Shown here piece after piece: positions 27,818 through 36,935 of a stretch of 64,000 nucleotides of DNA (its first letter is position 1; each line of letters opens with the position of its first letter). The stretch is from assembly GCF_030263895.1 (NCBI RefSeq), contig NZ_CP127161.1:3658001-3722000 (forward strand), written 5' to 3'. The notes beneath the pieces are model-generated. The model did not search any database and was not told the origin of the DNA. It saw nothing but the letters and a program-made list of their open reading frames with translations. A program made the position numbers and the translations under genes. This stretch comes from Proteiniborus sp. MB09-C3. Its GTDB lineage: Bacteria; Bacillota; Clostridia; Tissierellales; Proteiniboraceae.

Positions 27818-29023
27818 CTACCCCTCCAATGGAATTACAGTACCTGGACATGTAATACATCCTTTTACTGCACTTTCTGCTACTGTTCTAGGAGAAGCTA
27901 AGTAAATCTTCGCTTCTTTGTGCCCCATTCTTCCTGGGAAGTTTCTATTTGTAGAAGATATAGCTACATCTTCTTTTGATAACAATCCTTGATGTGCTCC
28001 AAAGCAAGGTCCGCAGCCTGGATTAGTAACTATTGCGCCTGCTTCTCTAAATATCTTAGTAAGTCCTTCTTCTTCCATCTTCTCTAAAATTATCTTTGAA
28101 GCAGGAACTATTATCATATTAACTCCATGGGCAACTTTTCTACCTTTTAACACTTCTGCAGCTATTCTCATGTCTGATAGTCTTCCATTTGTACAGCTTC
28201 CAATAACTGCTTGGTTTATCTTCTGCCCTTCTATTTCTTTAATAGTTCTTACATTTCCAGGTGATGAAGGGCATGCAGCTACAGGTGAAATATTTGATGC
28301 CTTGATGTTATACACATTCTTCACATCGCCTATTTCTTCATCTCCTTGATCGATGTAGCCAATCATAGCACCCATTTCTATCATCATATTAGCAATTGTC
28401 ATCTTATCTTCATTGGTCAATCCTAATATTGTACTTCCACTAAAAATAACTGCTTTATCTGTAAATCCATTTGTTCCGAATTTTCCTATTACATATAATA
28501 TAATATCTTTTCCATAAACACCTGGTCTCAATTCTCCATCAATGTTTATTAAATATGTTTCTGGTACTTCTAAGTCAAGCTCTCCAAGTGCCATAACTGC
28601 TGCAAGCTCAGTTGAGCCTAATGGTATAGCTACTGCTCCATAAGCTCCGGCAGTACAAGTATGAGAATCTGCTCCTACTATGATGTCACCTTTTTTGTAC
28701 AATCCTTCTTCGTGTATAACTTGATGTATAACTCCTTCAGATCTGCCATATACTTTTGCACCAAATTTATCGCAAAATTCATGTATTGTCCTATGTTGAA
28801 TTCTAGAATCTACTGATGCACAAGGTATATTGTGATCCATTACAAAGACAACTTTATTCTTATCAAATACTTCTTTTACTCCTATTTTCATGAACTGATC
28901 TACTGCTAAAGGGCCAGTAACATCATGAGCTATTGCTAAATCAACCTTTACACTTAGTTCTTGTCCAACTTTAACCGTATCTTTGTTTGCTTTTTTAGCA
29001 ATAATTCTTTCTATTATATTCAC
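27818..29023 (-). CDS. dmdA: 2,3-Dimethylmalate dehydratase, large [4Fe-4S] subunit
   Basis: The 401-residue protein is an aconitase/LeuC-type subunit. The three cluster ligands are seen in IGSCTNGRLSDM, NPGCGPCFGAHQG and the late ITCPGT-type region, and MDHNIPCAS and GADSHTCTAGAYG are family motifs. The start is a GTG at 29023, about eight bases after GGAAGGTGAG; upstream in-frame codons overlap hmd and have no ribosome site. Together with DmdB it acts between methylitaconate isomerase and dimethylmalate lyase. By sequence alone it is hard to tell from homoaconitase or isopropylmalate isomerase; the operon settles it. Confidence 0.9.
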   Translation of the reverse strand: MNIIERIIAKKANKDTVKVGQELSVKVDLAIAHDVTGPLAVDQFMKIGVKEVFDKNKVVFVMDHNIPCASVDSRIQHRTIHEFCDKFGAKVYGRSEGVIHQVIHEEGLYKKGDIIVGADSHTCTAGAYGAVAIPLGSTELAAVMALGELDLEVPETYLINIDGELRPGVYGKDIILYVIGKFGTNGFTDKAVIFSGSTILGLTNEDKMTIANMMIEMGAMIGYIDQGDEEIGDVKNVYNIKASNISPVAACPSSPGNVRTIKEIEGQKINQAVIGSCTNGRLSDMRIAAEVLKGRKVAHGVNMIIVPASKIILEKMEEEGLTKIFREAGAIVTNPGCGPCFGAHQGLLSKEDVAISSTNRNFPGRMGHKEAKIYLASPRTVAESAVKGCITCPGTVIPLEG

Positions 29024-29039
29024 TTGTCTCACCTTCCTT

Positions 29040-30446
29040 CTATGCTTCAACTAGAATGATGCCTAGTTTATTTGCAATATCAACTGCTTCTTGTCTTGAA
29101 GGCTTGGCATCTCTAAGAACTAATCTTCCGCCACCTCTATTTAATGCATCTACCATAAACGTTCCCTCATCAGTTACTACTGTAACCTTTTGGGCTTGGT
29201 ATTCCTCTACCTTAGCTATTTCTACTTCAATTCCTTCTTTTTCTACAAGCTCCATTACTTCCTTATACATCTTTCCATCAGCAGTGGATGAACCATAAAC
29301 TGATCCCATTAGTACGCCTGGAACATTTATTCCTCTACGTGCAAATAGTTCTGGATAAAGCTCTATTTTAACTTTCTTTATTTTGCCCTTTGCTAAAAAG
29401 TGAGCAATTCTTCCTGTATTTGTTGGAGAGCCTACAGCTTGGCTACTTCCACCAACAACAGCTTCTCCTAAAGTATTAGTAATTGGTCTTGCTCCCTCAG
29501 CTAATTTCTTAGCCATTTCTTTAGCTTTAACTAATGTTTGCTCTATATGAACTTTTTCTTCATCTTTAATCGCTTGATCTATTAGTCTTTCAACAGGTTC
29601 CTTAGTTTTAAAGAAAGGCTGCATGAATTCTACTACTGAAGGTACTATAGCCTTAGCTGATATTGGATGAACTGCAGTAGCCATAGCCAACATTACATCT
29701 ATAGGTACATTTACTTCCATATCAGTTTTAGCAGCTAGCCCTCCAGCTAATGTTCCCACTAATATTGCTCCTCCTATATGAGTAGCACATAATGCTGGCA
29801 CCATAACTCTAGGAGTACAAGGAACACCTATAGTTGGGGAAATTGCTGTTACCATTGCACGTTCTGTAGCTTTTGCACTTCCTCCTAATAATTCAACTGT
29901 CGCTGCTGCTACTGCTGTTGATCCAGCACCAAAGCCTTCCATATTACATCCAGTTGATGTCTTACCAACTCTAAACATTGAACCTACTTTTAAAAGAATT
30001 GCTGCTATTTCAGCTACTCTTTCTCTTCTATATCCTGTCTCATACATAGCTTTTATAAATCCTGTATAAGGACATGAATCGCCAGTACCTGCACATGGAT
30101 TTAATCCTATACCATGATTACCTACTTGAGCTGCTATTGTATATACTAAAGCCTTATCTACAAATTCGTCTTTGAATAATCTAAAGCCTTCCATATTGTT
30201 TAACTGAGCACCAGTTGTTCCAAGTAATAAACTGCTGCCAGTAGTTAATCCAACTTCAACAGCATGTAAATTGTGTTCAAACTCTTTTAAGACTTCATCT
30301 AATATTTCTTCTTTGCTCTTGCCTGTTTGAATTTCTGCTTCAGCTAAAACTATATCAACAAATCTTACATTATTTTTATCTGCAATTTCTACTATATCCC
30401 CAAGAGTTAGGGGCATTTTTTCTTCAATCATAGTTTTAATATCCAT
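29040..30446 (-). CDS. hmd: 2-(Hydroxymethyl)glutarate dehydratase, serine-dehydratase-like [4Fe-4S] enzyme
   Basis: It should remove water from (S)-2-(hydroxymethyl)glutarate to give 2-methyleneglutarate. The 468 residues contain a region like the iron-sulfur L-serine dehydratase alpha chain: LNPCAGTGDSCPYTGFIKAM (near 117), TSTGCNMEGFGAGSTA (near 163) and GVPCTPRVMVPALC (near 205), whose Cys residues would hold the cluster. It is longer than a serine dehydratase alpha chain and has an extra C-terminal part. The ATG at 30446 lies 2 bp after the hgd stop, with GAGGAG inside hgd. In E. barkeri this step was predicted from a gene of this type. Confidence 0.85.
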   Translation of the reverse strand: MDIKTMIEEKMPLTLGDIVEIADKNNVRFVDIVLAEAEIQTGKSKEEILDEVLKEFEHNLHAVEVGLTTGSSLLLGTTGAQLNNMEGFRLFKDEFVDKALVYTIAAQVGNHGIGLNPCAGTGDSCPYTGFIKAMYETGYRRERVAEIAAILLKVGSMFRVGKTSTGCNMEGFGAGSTAVAAATVELLGGSAKATERAMVTAISPTIGVPCTPRVMVPALCATHIGGAILVGTLAGGLAAKTDMEVNVPIDVMLAMATAVHPISAKAIVPSVVEFMQPFFKTKEPVERLIDQAIKDEEKVHIEQTLVKAKEMAKKLAEGARPITNTLGEAVVGGSSQAVGSPTNTGRIAHFLAKGKIKKVKIELYPELFARRGINVPGVLMGSVYGSSTADGKMYKEVMELVEKEGIEVEIAKVEEYQAQKVTVVTDEGTFMVDALNRGGGRLVLRDAKPSRQEAVDIANKLGIILVEA

Positions 30447-30448
30447 AA

Positions 30449-31345
30449 TTAAGCTTGCTCCTCTCTCACTTCGATATTTCCCCATTCTTCATACAGCTTT
30501 AATACAGCTGAAATATCTTCAGTTCCTAATCCTTTTGCTCTTGCAACTTCATACATTTGTTGTGATAGGTTTCCTATAACTAATGGCATTTTTAAATCTT
30601 TAGCAGTATCTACTGCAAGCTGTAAATCTTTATATTGTAAATCAATCATAAATCCAGGTTCAAAGTTGCCCTTAGCAATAAAGTTATTATACTTTGCAGT
30701 TAATGCATATGAAGAACCTGAGCTTTGACTAATGATGTTATATAATACTTCTGGTTTAAGTCCTGCCTTAACTCCTAGAGCCAAAGCTTCAGCAACTGCC
30801 ACCATATTTGCTCCTAATAAAAGATTGTTTACTAATTTAGCTGTATCTCCTGCTCCAATTTCGCCAACATGGATTACTTTTTTACCTATACAATTTAATA
30901 CTGGAAGAACTTTTTCAAAAGCATCTTTATTTCCTCCAACCATAATAGTAAGAGTACCTTTCTCTGCTCCTGAAGCACCACCGCTTACAGGTGCGTCTAA
31001 TACTTCCACGCCTTTTTGACTAGCTTTCTTAGCAATATTTTGTATTGATTTTGGAGTAATACTACTTAAATCAACTATTATTGTTCCTTCTTTAATTCCC
31101 TCTAAAGCACCATCTTTTCCTAATATAACGCCTTCTACTATAGCTGAGTTTGGAAGAGATGTAAGCAGTACATCTACATCTTTTGCAACATCAGCAGGAG
31201 TGCTACCTTCTTTTGCACCCATTTCTTTTAATTCTCTTACTGCTTCTTTGTTTAGATCGGATACTACGAGCTCGAATCCACCTTTTAGTACGTTTGTAGC
31301 CATTCTTTTACCCATAACTCCTAAACCTATAAAACCTATTTTCAT
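30449..31345 (-). CDS. hgd: 2-(Hydroxymethyl)glutarate dehydrogenase
   Basis: It reduces (S)-2-formylglutarate to (S)-2-(hydroxymethyl)glutarate with NADH. The 298 residues are of the 3-hydroxyisobutyrate dehydrogenase family: N-terminal dinucleotide fold IGFIGLGVMGKRMATNVLKG (residues 3-22), substrate loop LDAPVSGGASGAEKG (about 116-130) and catalytic Lys in GDTAKLVNNLLLGAN (about 166-180). SDLNK at the end of strand two carries the acidic residue usual for NADH use. It is the first gene of the long operon and follows a -24/-12 promoter. From family alone, tartronate semialdehyde or hydroxyisobutyrate would be alternatives. Confidence 0.9.
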   Translation of the reverse strand: MKIGFIGLGVMGKRMATNVLKGGFELVVSDLNKEAVRELKEMGAKEGSTPADVAKDVDVLLTSLPNSAIVEGVILGKDGALEGIKEGTIIVDLSSITPKSIQNIAKKASQKGVEVLDAPVSGGASGAEKGTLTIMVGGNKDAFEKVLPVLNCIGKKVIHVGEIGAGDTAKLVNNLLLGANMVAVAEALALGVKAGLKPEVLYNIISQSSGSSYALTAKYNNFIAKGNFEPGFMIDLQYKDLQLAVDTAKDLKMPLVIGNLSQQMYEVARAKGLGTEDISAVLKLYEEWGNIEVREEQA

Positions 31346-31418
31346 GGTGTACCTCCTATTTTTTGTTTCTTTTTCTTTATATTCATGTTTTTATTTTAGT
31401 CCATCATATACAATAATA

Positions 31419-31437
31419 TAGCAAATTTCATGCCAAC
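31419..31437 (-). promoter_or_regulatory. Sigma-54 promoter of the hgd operon
   Basis: On the minus strand TTGGCATGAAATTTGCTA has GG and GC 10 bp apart (31433-31434 and 31421-31422) and matches the TGGCA..TTGC consensus closely. The predicted start near 31410 leaves a leader of about 65 bases before hgd. Confidence 0.82.
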
Positions 31438-31486
31438 TTTTTTTTGCTTTAAATTGGGCTAAAATCATAATTTTCTCGTCAGAACA

Positions 31487-31583
31487 TTTCATTTATGAAA
31501 CGTTTTTTTCGGCATACGCTTAATTATTACGATAAGCATATTATGCTGCATTTCAAATTCGAAATGTATATTCGGTTTTGAAA
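31487..31583. promoter_or_regulatory. Activator sites upstream of the hgd promoter
   Basis: TTTCATTTATGAAA (31487-31500) is a full TTTCA-N4-TGAAA site. TTTCAAATTCGAAA (31551-31564) has one mismatch. A half-site TGAAA follows at 31579-31583. They lie about 80-170 bp before the predicted start, the normal range for enhancer-binding activators. Confidence 0.68.
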
Positions 31584-31793
31584 TGCTTATTTTTGATTTT
31601 TTAAGCTATATAGTAATAAAAAAGAAGTTATTGGAAAATATTACATGACAACTGTTTTGTGTTTTTTCCCATTGAGGCTCTTGATTAAAATAAATATACT
31701 ATTATCTTTACTATTCTTTGTAATAATGAAAAAAGTTATAATTGCGAAGTTAAAAAAATAATTATTATAAACTGCGTTCTTGCATAATTAACA

Positions 31794-31827
31794 GCCACTA
31801 GTAGAGCATCTTTGCTCTGCTAGTGGC
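31794..31827 (-). terminator. Hairpin at the end of the ndh operon
   Basis: GCCACTAGTAGAGC and GCTCTGCTAGTGGC form a strong 14-bp stem (one mismatch) with loop ATCTTT, 71 bp after the stop of the PTS-like permease gene. The T-run behind it is weak, but its position between two separately promoted units fits a terminator. Confidence 0.65.
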
Positions 31828-31897
31828 ATAAAATCTCCCTAACCTAATTATTCTATATAATTATGATAAATATTTATTTCACTTTAAACTTAAATTA

Positions 31898-32947
31898 TTA
31901 TAAGTTTAATTTTAAATCTCCTTCTTTAATCCAACCCATTTTTCTCATTACATTACAGATTATTGGAGTAAGAACTGCAGGTATGATAAATTGTAATACT
32001 ATAATACCTATCCACATTTGCATTCCGCCTTTACCAGCAGCCTCCATAGCTTCTATTGTACCAAATTGTCCTACTAATCCACTTGTTCCCATACCTGAAC
32101 CCATTGGTGTACCTTCCATTTTGAATACAAGTGTTGATAAAGGTCCTACTATAGCACCAACTAGTGTTGGGGGAATCCAAACCTTCCAGTTTCTTACTAT
32201 GTTAGGCACTTGAAGCATTGATGTCCCTAAACCTTGTGCTATAAGTCCTCCCCATCCATTTTCTTTAAAGCTCATTACAGCAAAACCTACCATCTGTGCA
32301 CAACACCCAGCAGTAGCTGCTCCTCCAGCTAATCCAGCAAGACCAAGCATCATACAAAGAGCCGCACTACTTACAGGAAGAGTTAATACCATACCCATTA
32401 TAACTGAAACTAATATTCCCATTAAAAATGGTTGTAATCCTGTAGCATACATTATAAGATTTCCTAAACCTGTCATAAATGCTCCAATAGCAGGTCCAAC
32501 AAGTGTTCCAACAAGAACACCAGTAATAATAGTAACTGAAGGTGTAACTATAATATCTACTTTTGTTTCTTTAGACACTATTTTACCAAGTTCAGCACCG
32601 ATTACTGCCGCTAAGAAAGCTCCAGCAGGTCCTCCTAATGCATTTCCAGCTGCCCCAGTAATTGCAGAAGAGAATAATACTAGTGGCGGAGCTTGTAGAC
32701 CATGAGCAATAGCAACACCAATGGCAGCTCCTGTCATGTCTCTACATAAAGGCCAAAGAGTATCTGTTAAAAATGGAATACCCAATTTGCTTCCCAAAGT
32801 GTTCATGATAGTACCAATTAATAATGAAGAGAAAAGACCTAGTGCCATGAAACCAAGTGCATCAACTCCATATCTTTTAACGGATATTTCGATGTTTTTT
32901 CTCTTTAAGAAGCTTTGCTTTGGTGCTGTGTTTTCATTTTGACCCAA
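31898..32947 (-). CDS. PTS-IIC-like membrane permease of the nicotinate locus
   Basis: The 349-residue protein is very hydrophobic and Gly/Ala-rich, with about nine membrane segments, and resembles the PTS_EIIC_2 group (SLLIGTIMNTLGSKL, then GAAIGVAIAHGLQAPPLVLF). No PTS IIA or IIB domain or gene is near, so transport driven by phosphotransfer is doubtful. The start is a TTG eight bases after AGGAGG. It lies 24 bp after ndhM and is the last gene of the ndh transcript; it is therefore a candidate for nicotinate uptake, though this rests only on position. Confidence 0.7.
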   Translation of the reverse strand: MGQNENTAPKQSFLKRKNIEISVKRYGVDALGFMALGLFSSLLIGTIMNTLGSKLGIPFLTDTLWPLCRDMTGAAIGVAIAHGLQAPPLVLFSSAITGAAGNALGGPAGAFLAAVIGAELGKIVSKETKVDIIVTPSVTIITGVLVGTLVGPAIGAFMTGLGNLIMYATGLQPFLMGILVSVIMGMVLTLPVSSAALCMMLGLAGLAGGAATAGCCAQMVGFAVMSFKENGWGGLIAQGLGTSMLQVPNIVRNWKVWIPPTLVGAIVGPLSTLVFKMEGTPMGSGMGTSGLVGQFGTIEAMEAAGKGGMQMWIGIIVLQFIIPAVLTPIICNVMRKMGWIKEGDLKLNL

Positions 32948-32970
32948 TGAAATTACCTCCTATACATTTT

Positions 32971-33951
32971 TTATTTTTTGTTTAGTGCTTCTATTATTGC
33001 TTCAGGTGTTACAGGAACCTCAGTAAACCTAACTCCAATAGCATCATAAATGGCATTTAAAATTGCTGGTATTATTGGTATTAGTGCAGGCTCACCTAAT
33101 CCCTTTGCACCGTAAGGCCCTGTTAATGATGGATCTTCTACAAGTATTGGATATAGTTCTGGCATATCCATAGCTGTATAAACTAGATATTTTGAAAATC
33201 CAGGATTTTTAATAACTCCTTTTTCTACTTCAAGCTTTTCTAACAACGCAAGTCCCATTCCCATTGCTGCTCCGCCTTCTATTTGTCCTTCAGCCATTCT
33301 TTTATTCATAATTTGTCCAACGTCATGAGCAGCAACTACCTTTAATACTTGCACTTCTCCTGTTTCTGTATCCACCTCTACCTCTGCTATATTAGTTGCA
33401 TATGCATAGCAAGCATATGGTATACCGTGCATATCAACAGGATCTAGAGCTGTTGTATCAGGGTTAAATGAACCACTTCCTAGTGCAATTCTACCTCTTT
33501 TCTTCATTTCACCCATAAGAGTTGAAAAATCCATTTGTTTTGATTCATCATTTTTAACAATTACTTTTTTATTCTTAATGTCAACTAGCTCCTCATCTAC
33601 ACCAAGAGCTTCAGCAGCTACTTCTACTAAAATCTTTTTTGCCATTTTAGCAGCTGCAAGACTTGCATTTCCAGAAATATATGTTTGTCTACTTGCTGAT
33701 GTAGCTCCACCTTCTGGTGTTACTCCTGTATCAGCAGCAGTCACATTTACATCTTCATAATTAACTCCTAAAGTTTCAGCGACAATTTGTGCCATTACTG
33801 TTGAAGAGCCTTGTCCTATATCAGCACATCCAACTAAAGCTGTTACAGAACCATCTCCGTGTACTTCTACAAAGGCTGCAGCAGGATTTGGTAGTCCTGT
33901 ATTTCCTATTCCATACCACATACATCCTGTTCCAATTCCTCTTTTTTTCAT
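32971..33951 (-). CDS. ndhM: Nicotinate dehydrogenase, medium molybdopterin subunit
   Basis: The 326-residue protein is the C-terminal half of the xanthine dehydrogenase-type molybdenum subunit (GCADIGQGSSTVMAQIVAETL near 41, and YGAKGLGEPALIPIIPAI near 285, whose Glu is the catalytic base of the family). With NdhL it makes up the split Moco protein that hydroxylates nicotinate to 6-hydroxynicotinate. Sizes of NdhL and NdhM agree with the two subunits reported for E. barkeri. The start codon is one base after the ndhL stop (TAGGATG). The enzyme is known to hold labile, non-selenocysteine selenium; no UGA is read here. Confidence 0.92.
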   Translation of the reverse strand: MKKRGIGTGCMWYGIGNTGLPNPAAAFVEVHGDGSVTALVGCADIGQGSSTVMAQIVAETLGVNYEDVNVTAADTGVTPEGGATSASRQTYISGNASLAAAKMAKKILVEVAAEALGVDEELVDIKNKKVIVKNDESKQMDFSTLMGEMKKRGRIALGSGSFNPDTTALDPVDMHGIPYACYAYATNIAEVEVDTETGEVQVLKVVAAHDVGQIMNKRMAEGQIEGGAAMGMGLALLEKLEVEKGVIKNPGFSKYLVYTAMDMPELYPILVEDPSLTGPYGAKGLGEPALIPIIPAILNAIYDAIGVRFTEVPVTPEAIIEALNKK

Positions 33952-33952
33952 C

Positions 33953-35227
33953 CTACTTCACCTCTCCTTCTTTAAATATTACTTCTTTTGCTTTTTCTAC
34001 TGCTTTTTCTATTGTTTCAACTATGCCAACACCATCAGTTAATACTTGTCCTGTAGATGTAACAGAGCCAACTCTCAATGCATTCTTCAACCTTAACTCA
34101 ATTGGATCCATTCCTAATTTTTTAGCAAGCAAATCCATTTGTCCTTCATGAGCTATAGCTGCTTGAGGAACTCCAAAGCCCCTAAATGCACCTGCCATTG
34201 GGTTATTAGTATACACGAAGGTTGCAGTAATTCTTACATTTGGTACCTCATAAGGCCCAGTTAAGTGAGTCATTGCTCTAGCTATAACAGCAGGACCATA
34301 TGATGCATATGCACCTGTATCTCCTGTTAGATGTGCATCTAGTGCCAATATTTTTCCATCCTTTGTTGCTCCTGTTTTAAGCTTTAAAGTCATAGGATGT
34401 CTTTTTGAAGAAACCATCATAGATTCTTCTCTATTTCTAACGAATTTTACAGGTCTACCAGTATAATATGCTAATAGAGCTGCATGACATTGTACGGATA
34501 TATCAAGCTTTCCTCCAAATCCGCCACCAGTAGTAGCTTGAATACTTCTAACTTTACTCTGTGGCATCTTAAGCATTCTTGCAACTTCACCTCTATCAAA
34601 GTGAGGATTTTGAGTTGAACTCCAGAATGTCAAAATACCATTTTCATACTTAGCAATACCAGCTTCAGGTTCAATAAACATATGAGCAAAGTAATTTGTC
34701 TTATAGGTATCTTCAACTATTACATCAGATTGCTTTAATGCTTCATCTACGTCGCCTCTTACAAGATTTTTTGTTTGAAGAACGTTTGTAGTTCCATGAA
34801 CCTTAGGTGATTCTTCTTTCAATGCATCCTCTATACTAAATACTGGCTCTAGCTCTTCATATTCAATTTCTATCAGTTTTAAAGCTTCCTCTGCAATATC
34901 CTTAGTTTCAGCAGCTACTATCGCTAAAGCATCTCCTACTCTTCTGATTTTATCATCAACTAGTATAGGTTCATCCTTTAATATAATACCTATTCTATTA
35001 TCACCAGGTATGTCCTTATAAGTTAATACAGCAGCAACTCCTGGCAATGCTTTTGCTTTACTAGTATTGATATTTTTTAAAATAGCTGAAGCTACAGTGC
35101 TTCTCTTTACTGCACCATATAGCATATTATCTAGCTCTATATCAGCGGAAAAAATTGCTGTACCTAATGCTTTACTTAATGAATCCTTTTTCTCAACACT
35201 CTGACCTACTATGTTTAATTTGTTCAC
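33953..35227 (-). CDS. ndhL: Nicotinate dehydrogenase, large molybdopterin subunit
   Basis: The 424 residues form the N-terminal half of a xanthine dehydrogenase-type Moco subunit, with the a/b-hammerhead domain first (SVEKKDSLSKALGTAIFSAD) and then the Moco-binding region with TTGGGFGGKLDIS (near 232) and GAFRGFGVPQA (near 343). All other known family members outside the nicotinate group have both halves in one chain. The start chosen is the GTG at 35227, seven bases after GGAGG; a GTG 18 bp upstream is the alternative. It follows ndhS by 18 bp. Confidence 0.92.
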   Translation of the reverse strand: MNKLNIVGQSVEKKDSLSKALGTAIFSADIELDNMLYGAVKRSTVASAILKNINTSKAKALPGVAAVLTYKDIPGDNRIGIILKDEPILVDDKIRRVGDALAIVAAETKDIAEEALKLIEIEYEELEPVFSIEDALKEESPKVHGTTNVLQTKNLVRGDVDEALKQSDVIVEDTYKTNYFAHMFIEPEAGIAKYENGILTFWSSTQNPHFDRGEVARMLKMPQSKVRSIQATTGGGFGGKLDISVQCHAALLAYYTGRPVKFVRNREESMMVSSKRHPMTLKLKTGATKDGKILALDAHLTGDTGAYASYGPAVIARAMTHLTGPYEVPNVRITATFVYTNNPMAGAFRGFGVPQAAIAHEGQMDLLAKKLGMDPIELRLKNALRVGSVTSTGQVLTDGVGIVETIEKAVEKAKEVIFKEGEVK

Positions 35228-35245
35228 TCTAGTTCCTCCTTTCAC

Positions 35246-35710
35246 TTACTTATCTCTTGCTATTTCAACAGCATCAATTATTTTTTTATATCCAGTACAT
35301 CTGCAGATATTTCCAGACATTGCTTTTTTAATCTCTTCTCTTGCTGGATTAGGGTTTTTCATAAACAAAGCCTTAGCTGAAAGTATCATTCCAGGTGTAC
35401 AAAAACCACATTGAACAGCACCAGCATCAATAAATGCTCGTTGAAGCTTGTCTAATTCGCCGTTCTTTGATAAGCCCTCTAAAGTAATTACAGAGCTTCC
35501 TTGAACTTGAGGAGCTAACATGATACAAGAAGTCACTGCTTTACTATCTACTATTACAGTACAAGCACCACATTCACCCTCAGAACATCCTTCCTTAACG
35601 CTTGTTAGCTTAAAATCTTCTCTAAGCATATCTATTAGTCTCTTATTTGGATCTATTTCTACAGTTACATCTTCATAGTTCAGATTAAATGATATTTTTA
35701 CTTTTTCCAA
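35246..35710 (-). CDS. ndhS: Nicotinate dehydrogenase, small 2x[2Fe-2S] subunit
   Basis: The 154-residue protein holds two [2Fe-2S] clusters in the electron path between the molybdenum site and FAD. The plant-ferredoxin-like N-terminal domain has GCSEGECGACTV (about 41-52) and a fourth Cys in SCIM near 62; the helical C-terminal domain has CGFCTPG and CRCTGY. These are the complete ligand sets. The start is a TTG behind AGGAGG. The length is typical for the family. It lies 31 bp after ndhF. Confidence 0.95.
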   Translation of the reverse strand: MEKVKISFNLNYEDVTVEIDPNKRLIDMLREDFKLTSVKEGCSEGECGACTVIVDSKAVTSCIMLAPQVQGSSVITLEGLSKNGELDKLQRAFIDAGAVQCGFCTPGMILSAKALFMKNPNPAREEIKKAMSGNICRCTGYKKIIDAVEIARDK

Positions 35711-35741
35711 AATATAAACCTCCTCTTTTGATAACTAACCA

Positions 35742-36614
35742 CTATTTTAAATCCGCTAAAATATTAGCAAACATCTCTCTAGCAATACCCTTCATAGCTG
35801 ATCCTTTGTATAGAGCCAAGTGTTTAAAAGGCGAATTTGCAACACTAGCATTTGTTATTTCAGCTATTTTTTCTAAGCAGATTTCTATATTTTGCTCATT
35901 TAATTCTTTTCCAATTAATAGTTCCTCAGCTTCCCTAACTCTTACTGGGTATCTAGAAATAGCTCCTAATGATATCTGAGCTTTTGTACATTTATTGTTA
36001 TCATCTTTTTCAATTAAAGCTCCTGCACTTATAACAACTATAGCCAATGCTTTTCTTTTACCTAATTTTTTAAAGCTTGTAGCCGTATTTTCATTAGGAG
36101 TTTGGAAGAATATTTCAGTCAATAGTTCGTCTTTTCTAAGCTGACAGTTTCCAGGTCCTTGATAGAATTCTTCAAGTCTCATAACTCTTTCTTCTTTTTC
36201 ACTTTTTAGAACTACTGAAGCATCAAGAGCCATAAGAGCAGATATAGAATCTCCCGCAGCAGAAGCATTTGCTATATTTCCCCCAATAGTTCCCAAGTTT
36301 CTAATTTGTGTAGAACCAACTTCTCCACAAGCTGTAGCAAGAACCTTAGCTTTTTTTAACAATATTTCTGAACAATCTAACTCACTAAAATTGGTAGCAG
36401 CACCAATCTTTATGAAGCCGTTTTCCTCTTTAACATATTTTAATTCCTTGATTTTCTTGATATCCACTACCTTTTCTGGAGAAATCATTTTATGATTTAT
36501 TTGAACAATGAAGTCAGTTCCGCCAGCAATAATTTGAGTGTCTTTATCTGCTCCAGCTAATACCTTGATCGCTTCTTCAACTGTTGTAGGAGCAAAGTAG
36601 CTAAATTTTTTCAT
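35742..36614 (-). CDS. ndhF: Nicotinate dehydrogenase, FAD subunit
   Basis: The 290-residue protein is the flavin subunit that passes electrons from the iron-sulfur clusters to NADP. It shows the FAD-binding motifs IIAGGTDFIVQIN (about 28-40) and IRNLGTIGGNIANASAAGD (about 104-122), and the CO dehydrogenase flavoprotein C-terminal domain. The ATG at 36614 is the start, with GGAGGGAT just upstream; the frame is open 51 bp further without a ribosome site. It heads the ndh operon behind its own -24/-12 promoter. Confidence 0.93.
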   Translation of the reverse strand: MKKFSYFAPTTVEEAIKVLAGADKDTQIIAGGTDFIVQINHKMISPEKVVDIKKIKELKYVKEENGFIKIGAATNFSELDCSEILLKKAKVLATACGEVGSTQIRNLGTIGGNIANASAAGDSISALMALDASVVLKSEKEERVMRLEEFYQGPGNCQLRKDELLTEIFFQTPNENTATSFKKLGKRKALAIVVISAGALIEKDDNNKCTKAQISLGAISRYPVRVREAEELLIGKELNEQNIEICLEKIAEITNASVANSPFKHLALYKGSAMKGIAREMFANILADLK

Positions 36615-36736
36615 CTTATCCCTCCTGCAAATAATTATTAACAATTGTAATTTTTTAAAAAACAAATATATACTGCTTAAATTGCTGCAATTTGTAGAAA
36701 TATAATTGAAATATAAATTTCTTGAAATATGTCTTA

Positions 36737-36753
36737 TGCAAAAGCCTTGCCAA
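36737..36753 (-). promoter_or_regulatory. Sigma-54 promoter of the ndh operon
   Basis: On the minus strand TTGGCAAGGCTTTTGCA carries GG and GC 10 bp apart (36750-36751 and 36738-36739), close to the consensus. The predicted start near 36726 gives a leader of about 110 bases before ndhF. Confidence 0.83.
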
Positions 36754-36935
36754 AATTATAATTATTGTCAAAACAATAACGATTTTTTTAAAACAACTCA
36801 TAATATTAGATAATTGTCTACTATATATATGGACATTGAGTGACAATCTCAATGTAACTCTCAATTTTTATAAAGTAATTTTTTATCTTAAATGATATTA
36901 AATGTCAATTATCTGTAATTTTTTTTCTGAAAACT

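Noticed and set aside
27294-29023. dmdA/dmdB as leuC/leuD
   Set aside because: The proteins are similar to isopropylmalate isomerase, but there is no leuA or leuB, and the operon encodes the enzymes before and after dimethylmaleate hydration.
32971-35227. Selenocysteine in nicotinate dehydrogenase
   Set aside because: No in-frame UGA is present in ndhL or ndhM; the selenium of this enzyme is a labile cofactor.
36655-36864. Small minus-strand frame between the activator gene and ndhF
   Set aside because: It covers the sigma-54 promoter, has no ribosome site and reads as low-complexity hydrophobic sequence.
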